Below the pieces are notes generated by a model. It had not been told where the DNA came from, did not search any database, and saw nothing but the letters and a program-made list of their open reading frames with translations. Below are positions 44,023 through 51,009 of a DNA stretch of 55,275 nucleotides, in pieces (position 1 is the stretch's first letter; each line of letters begins with the position of its first letter). The stretch is from CAZSVE01 sp964610175. GTDB lineage: Bacteria > Pseudomonadota > Gammaproteobacteria > HK1. The stretch spans positions 1-55,275 of the forward strand of contig CAZSVE010000009.1 of NCBI GenBank assembly GCA_964610175.1, read 5' to 3'. The position numbers were made by a program, and so were the translations under genes.

Positions 44023-44591
44023 AAAAGCACGATTGCGATCATCACCTCGTAATCGGAAACGGCTTTGCCACCGCTAATGACGAAGCTTCCGCATCGGTGG
44101 AAGAGATCGATTCCTATAAAGGGAAAACCGGAAAAACCATCACCTTGATGGAGATCGATGATTTGGCGCGGTTGATTCGTATCGCATCGAGTAAGCGAAT
44201 CGGTGGTCTCAGTCGCCTTCGGGATTTGTTCTGGGACTGTGTGACACCTGAAGAAAGCAAACAGTGGGTGGATGACCTCAATGCCGAGAAAATGGAAGAT
44301 TGGCCGTACAGGGAAATCCTGTGGACAATTTGGGAACGTGCAGGGAAACGACCCGACACAGCTATCGAGTATTCTGCTGTTATGACAGCCCTGGAGTATC
44401 GCGATCCACCAATCGATATATCGAAAAAGGATTTGATTGAATGTTGTCGATCAGTTCAGTTTTTAGTGCCGGAAGCTGTCTTTGCTCATGATAATACCGT
44501 CGAGATCGAGCGGCGACCCGACCTAATTTTGGAAGATATGGCTGCAGTCGGCAAGTACCCGGAAAAAGAAAGAAACACGATTCACATATGA
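43890..44591 (+). CDS. Continuation of the MORC-like ATPase: PD-(D/E)xK nuclease half
   Basis: This is the -1 frame that completes the upstream protein. It reads HLAEAHLSAAEDGTVRRYKV, then GLEAKSGGKVSAKR with an E-x-K pair, HMKKHDCDHHLVIGN and LMEIDDLARLIRI. Together with PDG of the upstream frame this gives the PD...ExK catalytic layout. The first usable start inside is TTG 43992 or ATG 44019, which would drop the catalytic residues, so a separate active protein is unlikely. Its stop overlaps the methyltransferase ATG as ATGA. This coupling shows that this frame was the original end of the gene. A one-base loss (or sequencing error) near 43890 explains the split. Confidence 0.75.
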   Translation, partial: HLAEAHLSAAEDGTVRRYKVGLEAKSGGKVSAKRLGVSGIERHMKKHDCDHHLVIGNGFATANDEASASVEEIDSYKGKTGKTITLMEIDDLARLIRIASSKRIGGLSRLRDLFWDCVTPEESKQWVDDLNAEKMEDWPYREILWTIWERAGKRPDTAIEYSAVMTALEYRDPPIDISKKDLIECCRSVQFLVPEAVFAHDNTVEIERRPDLILEDMAAVGKYPEKERNTIHI

Positions 44592-45805
44592 TCTCGGCGA
44601 CCCGAAAGGCCCATATCCGCCCCGTCCATCCGTTTCCGGCACGGATGGCACCTTCCATCGTTTGGGACGCGCTTCCCGAAACCAACAATCCCTTGACCAT
44701 CCTCGACCCCATGTCGGGATCGGGGACCACATTGGTTTGCGCAAGATCGAGAGGACACCATGCCGTCGGTTGCGATACGGACCCACTTGCGCTGCTCATT
44801 GCTCAAGCGTGGTGCAGCGATGTGGATCCGGAAAGGATAGAGCTTCGAGCAGGGCTTGTCCTGGAGCGAGCGAGGATATTGAGTGAAAAGATGACACCGG
44901 CTGAGTCGTACCCGAAAAACACAGACAAAGAGACCCGCCGATTCATGGACTTTTGGTTCGATGCGCGAAATCGCCGTGAATTGAACGCGCTGGCGATATG
45001 TATATCGAGAGTTCGGTCGCAAACCGAAAGAACGCTTTTTTGGTGCGCATTCTCGCGCATGATTATCACCAAGATTTCGGGCGTTTCTCTCGCCATGGAT
45101 GTCTCCCACAGCCGCCCCCACAAGGTATACGATGTTGCACCGGTCAGGCCGTTCGACGCCTTTCTCAAGGCCATCTCGAAAGTGGTAGGCAACTGCCCTT
45201 TTTCAGGTAAAACGAGTGGTGCTCGTCCTGCCGACATTCGATCCGGTGATGCCAGATCATTGCCGATCGAGTCTGCGAGTGTAGATATGGTGGTTACCTC
45301 TCCGCCTTATCTGAACGCCATCGATTACCTTCGTGGGCATAAACTATCCCTTGTATGGATGGGTCACAACATATCGGAGCTTCGCACGCTTCGATCCGGC
45401 AATATTGGTACGGAAGTATCGAAAGGATTTATTTTGAATAAATCGATTCGAGAAGCAGTAAGATCAATGGCTGATCTGAAGTTGCTCGATAATCGCCGGT
45501 TAGGAATGATTCAGCGTTATGTCTCCGACATGGATAAAGTGATGAAGGAATGTGCGCGAGTTCTTAAACGCAATGGGCGTTCTATCCTCGTCATGGGTAA
45601 CTCCGCTATTGGCGGGGTTTTTATCAGAAACTCGGAGGCATTGATTCGCCTCGCCGACGATAACGGTTTTTCCCTTGTTTCATGCAACACGCGTCCAATT
45701 GAAACAAAGCGACGATATTTGCCATCACCCGAATACGAGAAGGCCGGCCGCAAGATGCAAGGCCGCATGAGAGAAGAGGTCATTTTGGAGTTTCGTGTCG
45801 ACTGA
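44588..45805 (+). CDS. DNA methyltransferase (adenine-N6 or cytosine-N4 type)
   Basis: The 405-residue protein has SAM motif I as ILDPMSGSGTTLVCARSRG near residue 40 and catalytic motif IV TSPPYLNAIDYLRGHKLSL near 237. About 190 residues, probably target recognition, lie between them. Late motifs are CARVLKRNGRSILVMGNSAI. TSPPY is a form of (D/N/S)PPY seen in amino-methyltransferases, more often N4-cytosine. It is coupled by a 4-base ATGA overlap to the ATPase-nuclease gene, so the pair looks like a restriction-modification system. The methylase is intact while the nuclease is frameshifted, leaving probable modification without restriction. Confidence 0.85.
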   Translation: MISATRKAHIRPVHPFPARMAPSIVWDALPETNNPLTILDPMSGSGTTLVCARSRGHHAVGCDTDPLALLIAQAWCSDVDPERIELRAGLVLERARILSEKMTPAESYPKNTDKETRRFMDFWFDARNRRELNALAICISRVRSQTERTLFWCAFSRMIITKISGVSLAMDVSHSRPHKVYDVAPVRPFDAFLKAISKVVGNCPFSGKTSGARPADIRSGDARSLPIESASVDMVVTSPPYLNAIDYLRGHKLSLVWMGHNISELRTLRSGNIGTEVSKGFILNKSIREAVRSMADLKLLDNRRLGMIQRYVSDMDKVMKECARVLKRNGRSILVMGNSAIGGVFIRNSEALIRLADDNGFSLVSCNTRPIETKRRYLPSPEYEKAGRKMQGRMREEVILEFRVD

Positions 45806-45933
45806 GAAGGGTGAAGAATTCAGCACATGATAAATCCATATCGAAAAAACCGATGAGAAAAAACAAACGTCTACGACCTCGACTTTCCCAGTTCAAATCT
45901 TTTTTGTAACCAGCATCCGAGAACCTATAGGTC

Positions 45934-47394
45934 ATGCTACGAAACGACACCGTCGAGATGCTTGCCTTCAACCTCAAGCTCATCGGAAAAAAGACACAAA
46001 AAAATATCCTTTTGAGCGCCGGGAAAAAATCCGATAAGGAAAAGATGCTGCCCGCGATCACCGATCTGATATCCTTCGGGGTGGATCTCTATGCCACGGA
46101 AGGGACCAGCCGGTTTCTCAATGCCAACGGTATTCGCAATCAGGAATTATTCAAGATAGCCGAAGGGAAGGAGCCCAATATCCATTCCTTTCTCACTGAA
46201 AACAGATTCGATCTGGTCATCAACGTGTTGGTGGGACAACACGACTACGATGAAGCGAGTGACAGCAATCTGATCCGCTCTCTTTGCATCAAACACGGCA
46301 TCCCCCTGATCACGGACGTGGATGTGGCAATCATGACCATTCAGGACATGGTGTCACAACACGACCGCGACATATTCAAGTACAAGATTGCCGATCCCTC
46401 TACACCATGGGACATGCGCAGGGCTTTTTTTCAATTAGTGGACGAGTATCGTGGCTTTGCCTGTTACCATGTCCATTTCGACAAGGCCTACCTGGTGAGC
46501 AGGGATAATCTGAAACTGACACGGGTGGACATGCAAAAGAAGTGGGATCTGTATCGTTACCTGAAGGAAAACTACACCCATGAGGATCTCGTGGAGAGGA
46601 TCTCCCGGGCGGTGGAAACCATGATCGAACAAGGGGTTACCCATTGTCGATCGTTTATCGATGCCGATGATATCGTGAAATTGTTGCCTATAAAGGCCGC
46701 CTTGGAAGTTCGGGGCCGTTACAAGGACAAGATCGATCTACAGTTTGCCATTCAGCCACTGCAAGGAGTCATCGATCCGAATTCCAGGAAATATTTTACC
46801 CAGGCTTGCGAGCTCGCCGATGTGGTTGGCGGTCTGCCCTCGAGAGACAACCCGCAACCCGAGAAACACCTGGACATCCTGTTCGATCTCGCCAAGGATC
46901 TCGGGAAACGGATCGATGTCCATGTGGATCAGGAAAATAACCCGGACGAGCGGGAGACCGAGCTACTGGCCTTGAAAACCATAGAGCATGGTTTCGAAGG
47001 CCGCGTATCCGCTGTACACGCCATTTCCCTGGCGGCAAAACTCAGCCACGAGCAGGACCGCATCATAAATCTCATGAAAGACGCGGGTCTGAATGTCGTT
47101 ATTTGTCCATCAGCGGGCATCAGCATGAAGCAATTGGAGCAGCGAGTGGCACCATTACATAATTCCATCGCACCCCTGGCGAGACTGGTGGATGCGAAGG
47201 TCCCCGTATTCCTTGGCGTCGATAACATGCATGATCTTTTCATGCCGTTGGTGGATGGGGATATGTGGTTCGAATGTCGGATGCTTATGGAGGTGTGCCG
47301 TTATTACGATTTGGAGGCCGTTGCGGCCATTGCGTGTGATAAGACTGGATTCTCTCCATGGAATAATCCCAGTCCCCGTCAAGTGGCGCCGTAA
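45934..47394 (+). CDS. MGS-like domain fused to a cytosine-deaminase-like amidohydrolase
   Basis: The 486-residue protein has two parts. Residues about 17-150 form an MGS-like fold as in carbamoyl-phosphate synthetase and methylglyoxal synthase (LLSAGKKSDKEKMLPAITDL, FGVDLYATEGTSRFL, GKEPNIHSFL, FDLVINVL, IPLITDVDVA). Residues about 165-470 form an amidohydrolase of the cytosine deaminase group (CYHVHFDKAYLVS near 178, DVHVDQENNPDE near 329, SAVHAISLA near 354, FLGVDNMHDLFMP near 428). The metal and substrate positions look retained. The MGS part might sense a phosphorylated nucleotide and control the hydrolase. The substrate is unknown; pyrimidine or triazine rings are possible. Confidence 0.8.
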   Translation: MLRNDTVEMLAFNLKLIGKKTQKNILLSAGKKSDKEKMLPAITDLISFGVDLYATEGTSRFLNANGIRNQELFKIAEGKEPNIHSFLTENRFDLVINVLVGQHDYDEASDSNLIRSLCIKHGIPLITDVDVAIMTIQDMVSQHDRDIFKYKIADPSTPWDMRRAFFQLVDEYRGFACYHVHFDKAYLVSRDNLKLTRVDMQKKWDLYRYLKENYTHEDLVERISRAVETMIEQGVTHCRSFIDADDIVKLLPIKAALEVRGRYKDKIDLQFAIQPLQGVIDPNSRKYFTQACELADVVGGLPSRDNPQPEKHLDILFDLAKDLGKRIDVHVDQENNPDERETELLALKTIEHGFEGRVSAVHAISLAAKLSHEQDRIINLMKDAGLNVVICPSAGISMKQLEQRVAPLHNSIAPLARLVDAKVPVFLGVDNMHDLFMPLVDGDMWFECRMLMEVCRYYDLEAVAAIACDKTGFSPWNNPSPRQVAP

Positions 47395-47399
47395 ACCAA

Positions 47400-47418
47400 C
47401 CTGAAAACCGTTTTCGGG
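47400..47418 (+). terminator. Hairpin after the amidohydrolase gene
   Basis: CCTGAAAAC / GTTTTCGGG can pair almost fully, with one G-T pair. A T/C-rich run (CTTTCATCTTCTTG) follows. Weak terminator candidate. Confidence 0.4.
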
Positions 47419-47488
47419 CTTTCATCTTCTTGTCCCTCCGGGGGACCAGTGCCATAGGTCGAAAACCTGTACGCTCTCGTTACCTTAT

Positions 47489-47513
47489 CCGAATCCGGCA
47501 TGGCCGAACCAAG
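47489..47513 (+). repeat. Short palindrome R4
   Basis: CCGAATCCGGCATGGCCGAACC, a diverged R4 copy followed by AAGAAA. Confidence 0.5.
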
Positions 47514-48185
47514 AAATTATTCGATAAAACGGTTGGATAATTCTCGACACCTGTGGGATTTCGAAGTAGGAACAGATTGATTTGGAACATCGAACAGCCG
47601 GGATATGGAATTGGTCCGAGTCTTCGATGACCGCTCTTTGTCGATTTTATTTCAGTCCCGTGCGTGGTTTGGATCTTTCCCGACCCGGTATGGCGTCTTT
47701 TCGGACGAACCGACAAGGGGATATTGTCGGTACACGCGATTCGATTTCAGCACACTCTGGGGGGCCGGGGATCGATGTGAGGCTATGGTTCATACGCCGC
47801 GAGTCGAGGATCGCATGAAATAGATTCGAACACCCTGGAGATCCTTTACATGGTAATTTGCGTATACATGAAAAGTGATCGACAATCGCAAATAATCGAA
47901 TCAGAAGATTCTCGCCATTTCAGGCACTGAAATGCTGTTTTTCTCGATGCGACCAATGGCCGCACAACCAAGATCGCAAAGGGGGGTCATCCACGATCGA
48001 AGGGAGAAACCCGATACACTGGACCTAGATTCCAGGTAAAAGATTCCTCGCTGCGCTCGAAATGACAGCCTACTCGATTTATCAGGAAGCGCGCGTAAAC
48101 ATTCATGCGCTCATGTCGATTCTCGAAGAGAAATTGGCCCCATTCGAGAGCCAAAAGACAACGAACACACAAGTAGGGCATATTT

Positions 48186-48971
48186 GTGTCAAAAAATAAA
48201 AATAGCATCGTATTTTACGAGCACCCGTTAAACGAGCGGATGCGTGCCTTTTTACGGCTAGAACATCTGTTCCAGCGTTTCGAGCACCAAATCTCCCATG
48301 GTGATGATGTTTGGTTCAGCCGAATCGGGCTCGAAAGCATCATCGATATTCTTACCATTCTAGGGCGCGTAGACCTCAAAGGTGAATTGCTCAAGGAGTT
48401 GGAGCGACAAAACGCCGCCTTCGAAGGTCTCGCGCACAATCCCAATGTAGATGCCGACAGATTGGCGAGTATTCTTGCCACGATCAAGAAGGCCCTTGAT
48501 ATGCTGCGCTCCACCGAGCTTCTACCCGGCGCAGAACTGCAACGGAATGTCCTGTTAAATGCCGTGCGGCAACGAAACAGCATTCCGGCCGGCACCTGTG
48601 GTTTCGATCTACCCAGCTTCAATTACTGGCTCCATGGGCTTCCCGCTCGGCGCAAGAATGATCTGTTGGCGTGGTATTCCTCATTCGATATCGTTCGCGA
48701 AAATATTTCCCTTTGTCTTCGATTATTGCGAGAAAGTGCCACAGCCACCCAGGAGCGAGCGGTTAGTGGCTTCTTTCAGCGAACTTTGGAAAAGTGCCTG
48801 CCGCTACAGCTTGTGCGCATTGCTCTTCCCGAAGGAACACCATGGTATCCTGAGATCAGCGCCGGTCGACATCGGTTCACTATTCGCTTCATGATGGGCG
48901 TTGCCATGGAAGACAGACCCACCCAAACCGAGGAAGATGTCGAATTCAGACTTCTCTATTGTGTGATATGA
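48186..48971 (+). CDS. zapD: Cell division protein ZapD
   Basis: ZapD bundles FtsZ filaments at the division ring. The 261-residue protein has the family blocks FYEHPLNERMRAFLRLEHLFQ at the N-terminus, RQRNSIPAGTCGFDLPSFNYWL in the middle, and WYPEISAGRHRFTIRFM near the end. The GTG start has only a weak ribosome site, but no better start keeps the conserved N-terminus. It ends one base before the cnoX start, an unusual neighbour since zapD normally lies next to coaE or yacG. Confidence 0.92.
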   Translation: MSKNKNSIVFYEHPLNERMRAFLRLEHLFQRFEHQISHGDDVWFSRIGLESIIDILTILGRVDLKGELLKELERQNAAFEGLAHNPNVDADRLASILATIKKALDMLRSTELLPGAELQRNVLLNAVRQRNSIPAGTCGFDLPSFNYWLHGLPARRKNDLLAWYSSFDIVRENISLCLRLLRESATATQERAVSGFFQRTLEKCLPLQLVRIALPEGTPWYPEISAGRHRFTIRFMMGVAMEDRPTQTEEDVEFRLLYCVI

Positions 48972-48972
48972 C

Positions 48973-49836
48973 ATGGCTACTTCAGCGTTTGTCTTTGACG
49001 TCAATGAACAAAATTTCTCGGAAATCGTGTTGGGAAATTCCAACCGCGTTCCGGTGTTGGTGGACTTTTGGGCTGCGTGGTGTGCTCCCTGCAAGATGCT
49101 TGCGCCGATATTGACCAAGCTCGCGGAGGAATTTAGCGGATCATTTATCGTCGCCAAGGTAAATACCGACGAACAACGACAACTTGCAAACCAGTATAAG
49201 GTTCGAAGTCTTCCTACCGTAAAGGTGTTTCGCAACAGCGTAATCGTAGACGAATTCCTTGGCGCGCAACCAGAAAATGCAATCCGTCAAATTCTCGATC
49301 GTCACGTAGAACGAGAATCCGACCGAGTTCGCGCCCAGGCAATGGTATTGCATGAGGAAGGCAATACGACAAAGGCCATCGAACTTCTCCAGGACGCGCT
49401 TGTTTCGGACTCGTCGAACGACCGTGTCTCCCTGGACTTGGCTCGATTACTGCTGGAAAAGGGACAGTTTGCCGAGGTGGACAACGTATTACGTAAACTT
49501 CCCAACAAACGTCAAATGGACGCCGACATCGTGGAATTGCGTGTACGGGTAAGATTTTCACGCATCGCCGAGACCGCTCCAACTACCGAGGAACTCAAGG
49601 ATAGGCTCGCAAAGGATTCCGGTGACTGCGATGCCTATTACCAGCTTGGTGCACGGAAGGTAACGGAAGGCGATTACGAAGCAGCCATGGATTTCTTTCT
49701 TGAGGTCATGCGAAAAAATCGCGGTTTCCTCGATGATGCCGGACGCAAAGGGTTACTGGATGTCTTCTCCTTGATCGGAGATAGCGATCCGCTGGTTAGT
49801 CGCTATCGATCCCTAATATCCTCTATGTTGTATTAG
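48973..49836 (+). CDS. cnoX: Thioredoxin-TPR chaperedoxin (CnoX/YbbN)
   Basis: CnoX is a holdase that protects proteins from oxidative aggregation and hands them to GroEL or DnaK. The 287-residue protein has a thioredoxin domain (VDFWAAWCAPCKMLAPIL near residue 30, RSLPTVKVFRN with the cis-proline near 80). Tetratricopeptide-like helices follow (AMVLHEEGNTTKAIELLQDAL; YYQLGARKVTEGDYEAAMDF). The active site WCAPC keeps both cysteines, whereas E. coli YbbN has lost one, so this version may also reduce disulfides. It is adjacent to zapD on one transcript. Confidence 0.92.
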   Translation: MATSAFVFDVNEQNFSEIVLGNSNRVPVLVDFWAAWCAPCKMLAPILTKLAEEFSGSFIVAKVNTDEQRQLANQYKVRSLPTVKVFRNSVIVDEFLGAQPENAIRQILDRHVERESDRVRAQAMVLHEEGNTTKAIELLQDALVSDSSNDRVSLDLARLLLEKGQFAEVDNVLRKLPNKRQMDADIVELRVRVRFSRIAETAPTTEELKDRLAKDSGDCDAYYQLGARKVTEGDYEAAMDFFLEVMRKNRGFLDDAGRKGLLDVFSLIGDSDPLVSRYRSLISSMLY

Positions 49837-50333
49837 CGCCATATACTTCGGCGATCTTCACAATCCAAAGGATCTCTCCATATAGAAAGCGGGTGGAGCA
49901 CAACACGGCGAAGCCGCGAGCAAACGCATCTCAAGTGCTGAAATGTGCTATCGCTCGTTGGGAGCCCCCCCGGCAAGTATCATAACGTTCGAAAAAATGC
50001 CGCCTGGAAGACTCTGCCCCCAGCAGAGTAGCGGTCAACATGTCACGTGTAGTCCTGCATCCCCGAAGATGGAAGGATCTCTTGCTGCACATGGACGACC
50101 CGTGTTCTGTCATCCCGAAGCGAGGCAAGGGATCTTGTCAGTTTCCTTTTGCCTATACTTTCATGGCGACAGGTCACATGAAAATACCCCTTATTACCCC
50201 CGAGAATGAAAGAAGGCCGAATGCGGGTCATTGCCCCAGCGGTACTTCATGGCAATAAATCACGTTGACTATTCATCACCCCCGACGATGACAGATCCTC
50301 TTTCCGCCTGGAACGCACCTTTTGCCACCATAG
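49837..50333. other. Intergenic, no recognised gene
   Basis: About 500 bp. A motif at 50111-50141 (CATCCCGAAGCGAGG and AGGGATCTTGTCAG) is the inverse of the motif near 37897-37930. Otherwise nothing is recognised. Confidence 0.45.
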
Positions 50334-50446
50334 CCAGCGAAGCTTCGCCTCGAACCGACAAGGTGTAGCCATTTTTGGTAAAGAAAAATTGGTGGTTGTA
50401 AAACTTGGTTCATCAGCGAAACTGAGTGGGAAATAAAAAAATAATC
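50334..50446 (+). repeat. Repeat R1, copy 16
   Basis: A full-length copy upstream of the exporter unit. The palindrome GCGAAGCTTCGC is intact, and the terminal region is diverged (CATCAGCGAAACTGAGTGGG). Confidence 0.88.
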
Positions 50447-50550
50447 TACTGATCTTCAAGTATTTTTACGTGCTTTCATGGCAACAAGCCAAGCCGAATT
50501 TTTCACCCCCTGGACAAAAAAGCAAAATAATAACGAATCGAGGAGGCATT

Positions 50551-50706
50551 ATGTCCGAACAAGAAACGAAATCCGCCGAAACCCTGTTGGGCGAACCTGA
50601 ACCCTGGGAATCCTGGGAAACCCAGCTTGTCGGTTGGAGCATCGGTATTGCGATTATCGGTCTGATTATTCTTGGCTGGTTAATCAATACCTTTATCTTG
50701 CACTGA
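50551..50706 (+). CDS. Small single-span membrane protein beside the exporter
   Basis: The 51-residue protein has a polar, tryptophan-bearing head (EPEPWESWETQLVGW) and one membrane helix (IGIAIIGLIILGWLINTFIL). GAGGAGG stands ahead of the ATG. Its stop overlaps the next frame, and the exporter gene lies 300 bp further on the same strand. It is probably an accessory or assembly subunit of the transporter. No family name is recognised. Confidence 0.7.
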   Translation: MSEQETKSAETLLGEPEPWESWETQLVGWSIGIAIIGLIILGWLINTFILH

Positions 50707-50981
50707 AAACCCCTTGGAGATATCCAACGAAAGCAGACATTGAACTTTGCCTCATTCATGACGGTGAAAACTGGATTGCTCGAAACAACCATCTGACGGC
50801 AAAGGGTGAGGAATTATCCGACCTGGACAATGAGATACGGCGCATCTTACAGCAAAGTGGCCGGTACCCGGTTGGCAGGCGGCTGACCATTTTCATGGGG
50901 TTCGATTTCGACACCCTCCCCACTTGGTTGCGTCAATACCATGCGCACTATTTCAACCGCATCGTATCTCTCCAATTGTGA
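50703..50981 (+). CDS. Small DUF5395-like soluble protein
   Basis: The frame encodes about 92 residues. These include ADIELCLIHDGENWIARNNH, LTAKGEELSDLDNEIRRIL, and the ending FDTLPTWLRQYHAHYFNRIV. That pattern recalls the DUF5395 family seen near YeiH-type exporters; the family assignment is from memory. No ATG is available: the only upstream in-frame candidates are CTG at 50703, overlapping the previous stop, or a TTG at 50634 inside the previous gene. Translation is therefore probably coupled to the small membrane protein. It ends 28 bases before the exporter ATG. Confidence 0.65.
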   Translation: MKTPWRYPTKADIELCLIHDGENWIARNNHLTAKGEELSDLDNEIRRILQQSGRYPVGRRLTIFMGFDFDTLPTWLRQYHAHYFNRIVSLQL

Positions 50982-51009
50982 CAATCATCATCAAGTGAAG
51001 AGAAATAAA

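Larger units (their letters stand above)
47395..48185. other. Intergenic, no recognised gene
   Basis: About 790 bp. It contains a hairpin directly after the amidohydrolase gene, an R4 palindrome at 47489-47513 and a dispersed motif (ATTCCTCGCTGCGCTCGAAA) near 48043. Short frames on both strands do not resemble proteins. Confidence 0.45.

Noticed and set aside
43992..44591. A free-standing 199-residue gene between ATPase and methylase
   Set aside because: Its sequence continues the nuclease domain of the upstream frame across a one-base shift, and its own possible starts would drop the catalytic residues.
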